A DNA stretch of 64,000 nucleotides from CATQHW01 sp965215345 (GTDB lineage: Bacteria > Spirochaetota > Spirochaetia > SZUA-6 > Bin103): positions 3,472,001 through 3,536,000 of the forward strand of contig CBDCDL010000002.1 of the NCBI GenBank assembly GCA_965215345.1, in the 5' to 3' direction. Shown in pieces: positions 17,824 to 25,653 of the stretch. The position numbers and the translations under genes were made by a program. Numbering within the stretch: position 1 is the stretch's first letter; every line of letters starts with the position of its first letter. Under the pieces are notes generated by a model. It did not search any database and was not told the origin of the DNA. It saw nothing but the letters and a program-made list of their open reading frames with translations.

Positions 17824-18054
17824 ATGTACGATAATGGCGTGAGCCACTGCTTCGACGTGGTCGTAGAACGTGACCCCGACGGTCTCTGCGTTGCATCGGT
17901 GCCTGCTCTTCGTGGCTGCCACACGCAGGCGTCATCACTCGATGAGCTCATGGTCCGTGTCCGCGAGGCCATAGAGCTTTGCCTTGAAGTCGAGGGTCGG
18001 AAGACCGACGAATCGGAGTTCGTTGGCGTTCAGCGGGTAACCGTTCCAGGGTGA
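17824..18054 (+). CDS. hicB: HicB-family antitoxin, partner lost
   Basis: 76 residues from ATG 17824 (or 71 from GTG 17839, which may be the native start). 'FDVVVERDPDGLCVASVPAL' and 'GCHTQASSLDELMVRVREAI' are the degenerate RNase-H-like fold of HicB antitoxins. The last codons overlap a GTG that opens a 12-codon HicA beginning. With HicA truncated, this antitoxin is orphaned. HicB normally neutralises the mRNA-cleaving HicA and represses the operon. Confidence 0.8.
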   Translation: MYDNGVSHCFDVVVERDPDGLCVASVPALRGCHTQASSLDELMVRVREAIELCLEVEGRKTDESEFVGVQRVTVPG

Positions 18055-18089
18055 GCCGGTTGCCGGCCCCCAGTGGCCGACAGCGTTGA
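18051..18089 (+). pseudogene. hicA toxin stub (first 12 codons)
   Basis: A GTG at 18051 overlaps the hicB stop by 4 bp, the normal coupling of hicB-hicA pairs. It encodes 'MSRLPAPSGRQR' before a TGA at 18087-18089. HicA proteins usually begin 'M-x-x-L-P-x-x-S-G-(K/R)-E', so the N-terminus fits and the catalytic His strand is gone. The next gene (PhyH) starts 32 bp later. Confidence 0.6.
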
Positions 18090-18120
18090 CGGGCGCGCCG
18101 CCTCCGACCACCATCGGCGC

Positions 18121-18975
18121 ATGGTCACCGACCACGACATCTACTTCTTCGACCTGCGCGGCTACGTGCATCTGGAGGGGGCGCTGACCCCGGCGGAGGT
18201 GAGCGCCTGCAACGAGGGTCTGGACGCCATCCCGCCGCTGGCGGACCAGGAGTGGCACGGCTACGTGCAGGCCCATACCTTCGGCGACCATGACGGCGTC
18301 AACTACCAGCAGATCTACGAGGCGGGGGAGCCGTTCGAGGAGCTGATCGACCACCCGGCGTGGTTCGACAAGGTGCGCTACTTCGTCGGCTCCGAAGACT
18401 CCTTCGACGAGCAGCACGGCCCGTTGCTCATAGACGAGGCGTTCGCCAACGTCCGCGCCGCCGGCCAGAGCATCGGCGTGCACAACGGCGGCCACCTGGG
18501 AATAAGCCGCTGCCAGTTCCGCTATCACGCCGGCCGCTTCCACTGCAATCAGATCAACGTGCTGGTCGCCCTCACCGACATCGGCCCCGGCGACGGCGGC
18601 ACCGTCCTGATCCCCGGCTCGCACAAGTCCAACTTCGAGCACCCGTCCTTCCAGCGCTTCTGCATGGGCGACATTCGCCCCGACGCGGCGCTGATGGAGG
18701 GCGCGGTGGAGATCCACATGCGCGCGGGCGACGCCCTGCTGTTCGTCGACTGCTGCACGCACGGCTCGGCCCGGCGCCGCAACGACGGCCAGCGGCGGGC
18801 GGTGATCTACCGCTACGGTCCATCGTGGGGCCGGCTGCGCCACGCGTACCAGCCGTCGGCCGAGCTGCTCGCCCGGCTGACGCCGCATCGCCGCTCGATC
18901 GTCGCGCCGGCCGCAGAGCGCAGGCTTGCGCCCGATCCGAAGCCGGCCGCACAGGTGCAGGAGGTTGCCCCGTGA
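18121..18975 (+). CDS. Phytanoyl-CoA dioxygenase (PhyH) family protein
   Basis: 284 residues from the ATG at 18121 (a longer in-frame start at 18073 runs into the hicA stub). PhyH-type Fe(II)/2-oxoglutarate oxygenases hydroxylate small molecules or lipids. Visible features: 'VTDHDIYFFDLRGYVHLEGA' at the N-terminus, 'IGVHNGGHLGISRCQFRYHA', 'ALTDIGPGDGGTVLIPGSHK' and a late 'FVDCCTHGSARR' with the distal His. I cannot be certain which residues form the facial triad because the expected H-x-D is not obvious. The TGA stop overlaps the fucosidase GTG by 4 bp inside a copy of the palindromic repeat. Confidence 0.85.
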   Translation: MVTDHDIYFFDLRGYVHLEGALTPAEVSACNEGLDAIPPLADQEWHGYVQAHTFGDHDGVNYQQIYEAGEPFEELIDHPAWFDKVRYFVGSEDSFDEQHGPLLIDEAFANVRAAGQSIGVHNGGHLGISRCQFRYHAGRFHCNQINVLVALTDIGPGDGGTVLIPGSHKSNFEHPSFQRFCMGDIRPDAALMEGAVEIHMRAGDALLFVDCCTHGSARRRNDGQRRAVIYRYGPSWGRLRHAYQPSAELLARLTPHRRSIVAPAAERRLAPDPKPAAQVQEVAP

Positions 18976-19000
18976 GCGAAGCGAACCATACTCGAAGAGC
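18968..19000 (+). repeat. Junction repeat, copy 1 (diverged)
   Basis: GTGAGCGAAGCGAACC at 18972-18987 is identical to the core of the repeats at 37145-37179 and 53292-53328. The right half has drifted, so the inverted repeat is lost here. It contains the stop of the PhyH gene and the GTG start of the fucosidase gene, encoding 'MSEANHTRR'. Confidence 0.6.
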
Positions 19001-20297
19001 AAGCGCTCCCACGGTCCGATCGAGCCCCGGGGACACGTCGTGGTTCGTGCGCGACCGCTTCGGTCTGTTCATCCACTGGGGGCTGTACGCGCTGCCGGCG
19101 CGGCACGAGTGGGTGAAGAACAAGGAGGAGATCCCGGACGAGGTCTACCGGCGCTACTTCGACCGCTTCGACCCCGATCTCTACGATCCCGGCGTCTGGG
19201 CCGATGCCGCCGCCGGCGCCGGCATGCGCTACTTCGTGGTCACCACCAAGCATCACGAGGGCTTCTGCCTGTGGGACAGCGCGCTCACCGACTACAAGGC
19301 GACGCACACGCCGTACGGCAAGGACCTGTTGCATCCCATGGTCGATGCCTTCCGGTCGCGCGGGATGCGGGTGGGCTTCTACCACTCGCTGATCGACTGG
19401 CATCACCCCGACTTCGTGATCGACGACGTCCACTCGCAGCGCAATCACCCGGAGCGCGAGGCCATGAACCGCACGCGCGATCAGAGCCGCTACATCGAGT
19501 ACCTGCACGGCCAGGTCCGCGAGCTGCTCACGCAGTTCGGCCGCGTCGACGTGCTGTGGTGCGACTTCAGCTATCCCGGCCGCGGCCGCGGCGGCAAGGG
19601 GCGGGACGAGTGGGACAGTCCGCGGCTCTACCGGACCATTCGCGAGCTGCAGCCGCAGGTGCTCCTCAACGACCGCATGGACCTGGACGACGGCTGGGAC
19701 ATCAAGACGCCCGAACAGTGGCAGCCGCAGGGCTGGATCGAGGTGGACGGCATGCCGGTCACCTGGGAGGCGTGCCAGACCTTCTCCGGCTCCTGGGGCT
19801 ACCACCGCGACGAGTCCTCCTGGAAGAGCGTCGGCCAGTTGATCCGCATGCTGTCGGACACCGTCAGCAAGGGCGGCAACCTGCTGCTCAACGTCGGCCC
19901 GACCGGCCGCGGCGAGCTGGACCATCGCGCGCTGGACCGCCTGCGCGGCATGGGCGACTGGATGAGCCGCCACGGGCGGTCGATCTACGGCTGCACGCAG
20001 GCGCCGCCGGAGTTCGCGGTCCCGCAGGACTGCCGGCTCACCTGGAACCCGGACACCCGCCGGCTGTACATCCACGTGTTCGCGTGGCCGTTCCGGCAGC
20101 TCCACCTGCGCGGCTACCGCGGCAAGGTGGCTTACGCCCAGTTGCTGAACGACGCGTCGGAGGTGGCGATCACCGCCATGTCCGAGCACCAGGCGCGGAT
20201 GGAGCGGGCCGGCGCGGACGATCTGATCCTGGAGCTGCCGGTCCTGCAGCCGCCGGCCGAGGTGCCGGTGATCGAGCTCTTTCTGGTCGGCGAGTAG
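18972..20297 (+). CDS. Alpha-L-fucosidase, GH29 family
   Basis: 441 residues. Removes terminal L-fucose from glycans by a retaining mechanism. Family signatures are 'FGLFIHWGLYALPARHEW' (30-47), 'TTKHHEGFCLWDSALTDY' (91-108) and 'RVDVLWCDFSYP' with the probable nucleophile D198, plus 'GGNLLLNVGPTGRGEL'. No signal peptide, so it acts in the cytoplasm on imported oligosaccharide. The GTG start lies in the repeat, and residues 1-19 (MSEANHTRRASAPTVRSSP) precede the conserved fold as an extra tail. Translationally coupled to PhyH; the DUF4340 gene follows 4 bp after the stop. Confidence 0.92.
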   Translation: MSEANHTRRASAPTVRSSPGDTSWFVRDRFGLFIHWGLYALPARHEWVKNKEEIPDEVYRRYFDRFDPDLYDPGVWADAAAGAGMRYFVVTTKHHEGFCLWDSALTDYKATHTPYGKDLLHPMVDAFRSRGMRVGFYHSLIDWHHPDFVIDDVHSQRNHPEREAMNRTRDQSRYIEYLHGQVRELLTQFGRVDVLWCDFSYPGRGRGGKGRDEWDSPRLYRTIRELQPQVLLNDRMDLDDGWDIKTPEQWQPQGWIEVDGMPVTWEACQTFSGSWGYHRDESSWKSVGQLIRMLSDTVSKGGNLLLNVGPTGRGELDHRALDRLRGMGDWMSRHGRSIYGCTQAPPEFAVPQDCRLTWNPDTRRLYIHVFAWPFRQLHLRGYRGKVAYAQLLNDASEVAITAMSEHQARMERAGADDLILELPVLQPPAEVPVIELFLVGE

Positions 20298-20301
20298 TCG
20301 C

Positions 20302-21672
20302 GTGCGCCGCCTGCTCATCCTGGCCGGAGGCGCCGGGATCGTCGTTCTGGTCGGCGCCTATCTGCTGCTGGCGAACCGGCCGGAGCCGGCGTACGATGGC
20401 CCGGTCGCTTCCGATCGCCAGCAGCTCTCCGATGTCGACGAGGACCTGATCGTGGCGATGGAGCTCGCCCCGCGCGGCGGCGAGACGGTCCTGCTGGAGC
20501 GCGAGGGCGCCGTCTGGCTGGTCCGCGAGCCGTATCCGTTCCGCTGGGACTGGCCGCGCCTGCAGGAGTTGCGCGCCAGCTTCGCCAGCCTGTTCGCGCA
20601 ACGGCTGGTCGTCGAGGACCCGGAGGACCGCGCCCAGTACGGCCTGGACCCGCCGGTGGTGGTAGCCGGCGCACGGTTGGAGTCGGGTGAGACGTTCGAG
20701 TTCCACCTCGGCAACCTGACCTCCTCGGGCGAGGCCTATTTCCTGAGCTCACGCGACGACCGCGCCGTGTTCACCGTCCACGCCGTGCACGGCAAACGCT
20801 TCTCGTGGACGGTGGCCGACCTGCGCGACCAGACCGTGCCGGCGCTGACCGCGGACCGGGTCAACCGCATCTGGTTCCGCGACGGCGACTACGAGGTGGA
20901 GCTGGTCGCCGTCGGCGGGCAGGCGCGCTACGCGCACATGGGCAGCGCGCAGGTGTTGCGCATCCCGTACCTGGCCCCGGCGGACGCGGAGCGGTTCGCG
21001 TCGATCGCCCGCCGGGTGGCGGAGATGCCGATCAGCGACGCGGTCGCCGACAACCCGAGCGGGTACGCGGCGTTCGGCCTTGATCCCCCGCGCGGCGAGC
21101 TGCGGGTGCGGGACTTCGAGGACGAACTGCACCTGCTGCTCGGCGCCACCGCCGACGGGCAGGTCTACGTCAAGATGCCCGCCGCCAGAGGCGTGCACAC
21201 GGTCCCGGCCGCCGCGCTCGACTTTCTCTCGCTGACTCCGTTCGAGCTCTCGGAGCCGCGCGTGCTGAACGTCCCGGTCGAGCGCGTGAACTCGATCCAG
21301 TTCCACAGCGGCGAGCGCGAGCACCGGATCGACCTGCGGCGCACCACGGACGACCTGGGCGCCGAGCAGGTCACCCTGGCGGTCGACGGCCGGCCTCTCG
21401 ACCAGGACGCCTTCGCGCTGCTCACCGAGGAGATCGCCAACCTGGCCGTGGACGCGCCCGCGCCGGCCGGGCGCGACGCGCCGGACGAAGATGCGGTGCT
21501 GACCATCTCGTACCACCTGCGCGGAGGCGGACGGTACACTCTTGAGGCGCGGTTTCTCCCCTACGACCAGGACTTCCATCTGCTCGTGCTGGACGACAGC
21601 ATCGACCTGCTGGTCGACAGCCGCGCCGTCGCGGAGTTGCTGGAGCGGATCGAGACGACGGTTGCCGACTGA
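20302..21672 (+). CDS. DUF4340-domain membrane-anchored protein
   Basis: 456 residues starting with GTG. One N-terminal TM helix ('LLILAGGAGIVVLVGAYLLL', residues 4-23) anchors a large extracytoplasmic part. That part contains repeated DUF4340 units: a beta-strand pair, then 'YGLDPP' / 'FGLDPPRGELRV', where a Y/F-G-L-D-P-P turn marks each unit. The family often accompanies ABC-2 type exporters or gliding (GldG) genes, but none is here. A paralogue lies at 38666-40117, near similar neighbours. The next gene overlaps or abuts its stop. Confidence 0.8.
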   Translation: MRRLLILAGGAGIVVLVGAYLLLANRPEPAYDGPVASDRQQLSDVDEDLIVAMELAPRGGETVLLEREGAVWLVREPYPFRWDWPRLQELRASFASLFAQRLVVEDPEDRAQYGLDPPVVVAGARLESGETFEFHLGNLTSSGEAYFLSSRDDRAVFTVHAVHGKRFSWTVADLRDQTVPALTADRVNRIWFRDGDYEVELVAVGGQARYAHMGSAQVLRIPYLAPADAERFASIARRVAEMPISDAVADNPSGYAAFGLDPPRGELRVRDFEDELHLLLGATADGQVYVKMPAARGVHTVPAAALDFLSLTPFELSEPRVLNVPVERVNSIQFHSGEREHRIDLRRTTDDLGAEQVTLAVDGRPLDQDAFALLTEEIANLAVDAPAPAGRDAPDEDAVLTISYHLRGGGRYTLEARFLPYDQDFHLLVLDDSIDLLVDSRAVAELLERIETTVAD

Positions 21673-21682
21673 CGCGCCGCCG

Positions 21683-22342
21683 GTGGTCCGCTACCGCCGC
21701 TCGTACCTGGAGGCGCAGGCGCGGCGGGCGCTGCACGGTCCGGCGGTACGGGCGCTGGCGCTGCTGCTGTGGCTGCTCTCGGCGGCGGTGAGCAGCTACC
21801 TGCTGATGCAGGCGGTCAACCACCTGGAATGGGCGCGCGACTACTCCATGAAGGTGATCGTGGTGTCGTTCGCCGCGGCGTTCCAGAACCGTTTCCTGTA
21901 CGGGTTCATCCTGCCGTTCGCGGCCGGGGGGACGTGGCTGGCATCGCTGCTGGTGATGGCCAAGTACTACGAGGCATACGGGCTGCACACGCGCTGGTGG
22001 AGGCCGTGGACGGCCGCCACCCCGTTTCGTGACCTTTCGCCCGGGTCGGGCGCCACCGTGCTGGTCGGCCGCTTCCTGTTCGTGCTGGGCATACAGGGGT
22101 GCACCGGGGTCGCGGTGCTGGCCGCCCAGGCGCTGCTCTGGCGGGCTCCCGCATCCGGATACGGCCCGCTGCTCGGAGCGGCCGCCGTCTGCGCGGCGGT
22201 GGGAGCGGCGGCATTCGCGGCCTCGTTCCGGGTGCGCGCCCGCATCGCGACGGCGCTGGCCGCCCGCGAAGCTGCCTTCGAGCGAGGCGACTTCGTTGGC
22301 CGGCCGCCCAGAGCCCAGAGTCCGAAAAGGGGAGTTTCATGA
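21683..22342 (+). CDS. Multi-pass membrane protein of unknown function
   Basis: 219 residues from GTG 21683; a TTG at 21662 inside the DUF4340 gene is an alternative. Five likely TM helices: 'ALALLLWLLSAAVSSYLLM', 'FQNRFLYGFILPFAAGGTWL', 'VLVGRFLFVLGIQGCTGVAV' and two more. A conserved stretch 'PFRDLSPGSGATVLVGRF' matches 'PYAWLSPGSGYLVLLSRF' in the broken gene at 52183-52861, so the two are paralogues. Unknown family. It directly follows the DUF4340 gene and is probably part of its operon. Confidence 0.65.
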   Translation: MVRYRRSYLEAQARRALHGPAVRALALLLWLLSAAVSSYLLMQAVNHLEWARDYSMKVIVVSFAAAFQNRFLYGFILPFAAGGTWLASLLVMAKYYEAYGLHTRWWRPWTAATPFRDLSPGSGATVLVGRFLFVLGIQGCTGVAVLAAQALLWRAPASGYGPLLGAAAVCAAVGAAAFAASFRVRARIATALAAREAAFERGDFVGRPPRAQSPKRGVS

Positions 22343-22401
22343 CCAGGCAATATTCGGTCAATTGTTGCTGCTGCGCGCAGCAGTTGACGGTTGCAGAATA
22401 A
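22339..22401 (+). CDS. Possible 20-residue cysteine-rich micro-ORF
   Basis: ATG at 22339 with AAAAGGGGAG 4-13 bp upstream encodes 'MTRQYSVNCCCCAQQLTVAE' and stops at TAA 22399. Four consecutive Cys near the middle are striking. It overlaps the end of the membrane-protein gene by 4 bp (ATGA), which supports translation. It lies 71 bp upstream of the toxin gene; a leader or regulatory peptide role is possible but unproven. Confidence 0.3.
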   Translation: MTRQYSVNCCCCAQQLTVAE

Positions 22402-22472
22402 AGCCATAACTTAACAGAGACACCCACGAGGAGGAGCAACCATGAGGCGTACGGTCTGGAGGACAAGCAGTA

Positions 22473-22847
22473 ATGGATCTAAGGCGTTTGTATGCTGGGG
22501 CCAAGTTTGTGGTGCTCGCGTACTCACCGACCGACGGCATGGGTCAAGTCGTCACGCACCTCAATGGGCTTGATCAGCGTGACCGGAAGCGGGTCGCAGC
22601 TCTACTTGAGCGCGCGGCAGAGCATGGACCTCCGAAGAACCAAGAGCAGTGTCGAAAGGTCGCAGGTGAGGGCTTCTGGGAGTTCAAGGCGCGCGCCCAG
22701 CGGATCTTCTGGTGCTATGCTCCGGGGCAGCGGATAGTTCTGCTGCACGGCTTCACCAAGAAGACATCCCAGACGCCGAAGACAGACTTGGAGGTGGGGC
22801 GGCGCAGATACCGCCAGTTCCGTGATGAGATGGAGAGGACGTCGTGA
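22473..22847 (+). CDS. higB: HigB/RelE-like (Gp49 family) toxin
   Basis: 124 residues. 'LNGLDQRDRKRVAALLERAA', 'EGFWEFKARAQRIFWCYAPG' and 'RIVLLHGFTKKTSQTPKTDL' followed by a C-terminal helix are the RelE-superfamily HigB2/DUF891 pattern; such toxins cut mRNA on the ribosome. The antitoxin gene overlaps the stop by 4 bp (GTGA). Toxin-first order is typical of HigBA and of TAC modules. An appropriately spaced GGAGGAC precedes the ATG. Confidence 0.85.
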   Translation: MDLRRLYAGAKFVVLAYSPTDGMGQVVTHLNGLDQRDRKRVAALLERAAEHGPPKNQEQCRKVAGEGFWEFKARAQRIFWCYAPGQRIVLLHGFTKKTSQTPKTDLEVGRRRYRQFRDEMERTS

Positions 22848-23203
22848 TCAAAGAATGGGTTCAGCAATTTGAGGGCGATCTGGATTTCGAGTTCGACCGG
22901 CTGGCGATCGAGGTCGGGGAGCGTATCGTAGAGCGGATGGAAGAATTGGAGATGACTCGGAGCAAGCTGGCGACGGCGCTCGGGGTGAGCAAGGCTCGGA
23001 TCAGCCAGATACTCAGCGGGGACGACAACCTGACGTTGAAGACCCTAGTCGCGGTTTCGCTCGGGTTAGAGAGCAGAGTCGAGTTTCGGCTGAAGGATAG
23101 GCGGTTCCTGAACGCAGCAGCCCCTCGTCCTCAAACCTATCCCGTTGATACCTCAAAAATTGAGGCGTATGGCGAGCGGTCCAGCTTGGCAGTCGCCGCT
23201 TGA
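22844..23203 (+). CDS. higA: HigA-like HTH antitoxin with C-terminal extension
   Basis: 119 residues from GTG. A Cro/CI-type HTH lies at about residues 35-60 ('MTRSKLATALGVSKARISQI'). After the fold a tail of about 30 residues ('LNAAAPRPQTYPVDTSKIEA' onward) continues past the usual end of such antitoxins. In toxin-antitoxin-chaperone systems this position carries the chaperone-addiction segment that SecB-like protein binds; that reading is an inference from the downstream gene. It would neutralise HigB and repress the operon. Confidence 0.8.
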   Translation: MIKEWVQQFEGDLDFEFDRLAIEVGERIVERMEELEMTRSKLATALGVSKARISQILSGDDNLTLKTLVAVSLGLESRVEFRLKDRRFLNAAAPRPQTYPVDTSKIEAYGERSSLAVAA

Positions 23204-23666
23204 ACCGTTGGAACGCAAACTTCCTCTCCGTCAGCTGGGCCGCTCTCCGCTTGACCTCCTCCACTTCTGGATCGAGCGGCTTGAGTACCGAGAGGCGGCG
23301 GATCTTCCGGAGGAACTCGAGCAGACGACGGTGCAGGTATCGCGCCCGGCCGTTCACAGGACTGAGACCGAGGGGGAGTACCAAGTAACTCTGAGAGTCA
23401 GAGCTTCGCAAGGGAGCGCCCGCGACGTCGACATGACGGTCCGTGGTACGTTTCGGCTTCAGGCTGACGACGATGGCCCCGAGGGACCCGTGGAGATGCT
23501 GGTCTTCTATGGTTCTTCCATTTTGTTTGGAAGTGCTAGAGGCATCATCGAGTCGGTGACCGGTCTTACCAGACTCGGGCGGCTGCACGTGCCGACCGCG
23601 AACCTCACGACGTTGGTCGGCCCTCGGCGTACTGGCGGCGGGAAAGCGTCGAGACAGAGTCGATAG
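23169..23666 (+). CDS. SecB-like chaperone of a TAC module
   Basis: 165 residues from ATG 23169 (an earlier in-frame start lies at 23145), overlapping higA by 35 bp. SecB-like pattern: N-terminal strand 'LEYREAADLPEELEQTTVQV', central 'EYQVTLRVRASQGSARDVD', 'MTVRGTFRL' and C-terminal 'SSILFGSARGIIESVTGLTR' then 'LGRLHVPTANLTTLV', matching the I-L-F-P-x-A-R-E-x-I motif and L-P-x-x-x-F end of SecB. In TAC modules the chaperone stabilises the antitoxin. The acidic substrate groove cannot be judged by eye. Weak sequence similarity, so call is by pattern plus context. Confidence 0.6.
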   Translation: MASGPAWQSPLEPLERKLPLRQLGRSPLDLLHFWIERLEYREAADLPEELEQTTVQVSRPAVHRTETEGEYQVTLRVRASQGSARDVDMTVRGTFRLQADDDGPEGPVEMLVFYGSSILFGSARGIIESVTGLTRLGRLHVPTANLTTLVGPRRTGGGKASRQSR

Positions 23667-23727
23667 CCTTGGGCGTCGACGTTCCATGCATGTGCGGGGG
23701 ATGTGCGCATGACACCGCTGCCCCCTG

Positions 23728-24795
23728 TTGGCCGCGCGCTTGGCGTGCAATAAACTGCGTCGCATCGCAGACAAGGAAAGGCTCCGGGACTACTACCGCC
23801 GGTTGCGCGCGGGCACGGACGAGGAGCGCCGCAAGGTCGTGGTGTTGCTGTTCGCCGTGGTCGCCCTGGTGGCGCTGATCGGCGTCTCGATCAGCTCGAT
23901 CAGCGGCCTGAGCGACGACGACGGCGGCGCGGTGCAGATGCTGCTGGTGCCGCGGCTCGACTCCACCGCATCGGAGGTCGCCGGCTTCATCCTGCTGGGC
24001 GCGGCCGTGGTCGCTGGCGGCTTCACCTTCGTCTACCTGCAGGAGCGCCTCCGCCGTCAGGCAGAGGCCGAGCGCGGGCTGCAGCGCACTCGCATCCCGC
24101 GCGCGGTCATCATGTTCATCACCGCCCCGCTGATCGTGGCGTGCCTGTTCATCGTGTTCCTGTCGGTGGTCGTGCAGGCCGGGCAGGACCGGCCGAGCTA
24201 CGCGGAGGAGCTCACCGCCAGGATGGAGGAGGTCGACCGTCAGGCCGAGCGCGGCGAGTTGCTGACGGTCGAGGAGTACGAGCGCCGGCAGATCGTACGC
24301 CAGCGCCGGCCGTTCATCCTGCTCGGCATCATCGTCGCGCTGTTCGCGGCGGTGGCGATCTTCGGCGGACGGCTGCTGCGCGAGGCTCCCGAGGCGCTGG
24401 AGGACTCCTCGCCGATCACGGAGGAGTTGAAGCGCGACCTTGCCGACGCCACCGGACTCGCCATCGACGACATCGCCGCCGAGCCCGATCACCGGCGCGC
24501 GGTCGAGATGTGCTACGCGCGCGTGGGCGACGTGCTCGACGCGCACGGCTTCCCGCACCCGCTGCACCAGACGCCGCTGGAGTACATGCACGGCGTCCTG
24601 GATGCCGGACCCGGGCTGCCGGGCCGCGAGCTGCTGGAGCTCACCGGCCTGTTCGAGGTGGCCAAGTTCTCGACCCACCACATCGGACCGGACCGGCGCG
24701 ACCACGCGCTCGACCTGCTGCGCTCCATCCACCGCTTCCTGCTCGACCAGTTGGCTCAGGCAGAACGGGAAGAGGCCGAGGCGGGCGCCACGTAG
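23728..24795 (+). CDS. DUF4129-domain membrane protein
   Basis: 355 residues from TTG 23728. A basic cytoplasmic N-terminus leads to four TM helices ('VVVLLFAVVALVALIGVSI', 'AGFILLGAAVVAGGFTFVYL', 'RAVIMFITAPLIVACLFIVF', 'FILLGIIVALFAAVAIFGG'). A C-terminal cytoplasmic helical domain follows ('AVEMCYARVGDVLDAHGF', 'TPLEYMHGVLDAGPG', 'LFEVAKFSTHHIGPD'), which is the DUF4129 pattern usually found with transglutaminase-like or MoxR-linked proteins. Those partners are not in this window. Convergent with DUF4097 (10 bp gap). Confidence 0.75.
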   Translation: MAARLACNKLRRIADKERLRDYYRRLRAGTDEERRKVVVLLFAVVALVALIGVSISSISGLSDDDGGAVQMLLVPRLDSTASEVAGFILLGAAVVAGGFTFVYLQERLRRQAEAERGLQRTRIPRAVIMFITAPLIVACLFIVFLSVVVQAGQDRPSYAEELTARMEEVDRQAERGELLTVEEYERRQIVRQRRPFILLGIIVALFAAVAIFGGRLLREAPEALEDSSPITEELKRDLADATGLAIDDIAAEPDHRRAVEMCYARVGDVLDAHGFPHPLHQTPLEYMHGVLDAGPGLPGRELLELTGLFEVAKFSTHHIGPDRRDHALDLLRSIHRFLLDQLAQAEREEAEAGAT

Positions 24796-24805
24796 CGCCC
24801 CACCG

Positions 24806-25564
24806 TCAACGGCGCCGCCAGAGTGTGTCCGCGCCCCAATCCGGGAGCGACGGAACGCCGGGCGCGCCGGCGCGCACGTCGCCCACGTCGGACAGCGTCA
24901 TGCCCTCGCGCGATGAGACGGTGATGGAGCCGTCGATGTCTGCGTAGCGCTGCCGGCCTGTGCCGGTGTGTGCACGGACGTTACCGCGGCTGTCGGTGAC
25001 GGTGATGTCTCCGGTTCCGGAAGCGACGTGCACGTCGCCGGCAACGCGGCGGATCACCAAGTCGCCGGCGCCCGACACCAGGCGGACATCCGCGGCCGAG
25101 TCGGTGACGACGACCATCCCGGCTACCGACTCGACAAAGACGGACGCCCGTCCTGACGTCGTGCCGAGTCCGGTGACCAGCACGTCGCCGGAGGTGGTAC
25201 GGACGTAAACCTCGGCGGCATCAGGCACCGCAAGCGTCAGCCGCGGGCCCCAGAGGACGGAGTAGCCGGAGACCGGCCGGTCGTTGACCGCGAAGCCGAT
25301 GCTCGCGCGGCCTTCGTTCACCGCGATCTGGAGCTCGAAGTCGTTGCGCTCCTGAAACTTGCTCGACACTACCGCACGTGCCGCGATGCCGTCGGCGGCG
25401 ATGCCGTCGACATCGACGTCCAAGTAGCGTGCTTCGACGACGACCCGCCGGATCGGTCCGGGATCGCGGACCGACTGCTCGACCGCGCTGCCCTCCAGAA
25501 AGCCCGCGGCAAAGCCGAACGGCGCCGCGCCGACCAGGAGCGCGAGCAGTGCCGTGCAGCGCAT
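24806..25564 (-). CDS. DUF4097-like secreted beta-helix protein
   Basis: 252 residues with a signal peptide (MRCTALLALLVGAAPFGFAAG). After an N-terminal domain, short G-D-repeated strands ('VYVRTTSGDVLVTGLGTTSG', 'VRLVSGAGDLVIRRVAGDV', 'VASGTGDITVTDSRGNV') stack as a right-handed beta-helix, the DUF4097 adhesin-like pattern. Function unknown; envelope or surface location is expected. A paralogue at 40119-40901 has the same place, divergent from an ABC permease gene. Here the divergent gap to 25654 is 89 bp. Confidence 0.7.
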   Translation of the reverse strand: MRCTALLALLVGAAPFGFAAGFLEGSAVEQSVRDPGPIRRVVVEARYLDVDVDGIAADGIAARAVVSSKFQERNDFELQIAVNEGRASIGFAVNDRPVSGYSVLWGPRLTLAVPDAAEVYVRTTSGDVLVTGLGTTSGRASVFVESVAGMVVVTDSAADVRLVSGAGDLVIRRVAGDVHVASGTGDITVTDSRGNVRAHTGTGRQRYADIDGSITVSSREGMTLSDVGDVRAGAPGVPSLPDWGADTLWRRR

Positions 25565-25653
25565 CTGACCGGATCGTAGTGCAACGGCGGCTCCACAAAG
25601 CCGCTCCGGTTTGACCGCGGTTGGGGCGTGGTGCTCTAATCGGGCCGTCGCCG

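Noticed and set aside
18121..18975. Idea that the first PhyH protein is inactive because a FHCN segment replaces H-x-D
   Set aside because: That segment does not align with the HCD of the second PhyH protein when spacing to the GDGG loop is compared, so the ligand cannot be judged.
22442..22573. ATG after a strong GAGGAGGAG site upstream of higB
   Set aside because: The frame (MRRTVWRTSSNGSK...) has no protein-like pattern and overlaps the toxin gene; the site more likely serves ATG 22473 or nothing.
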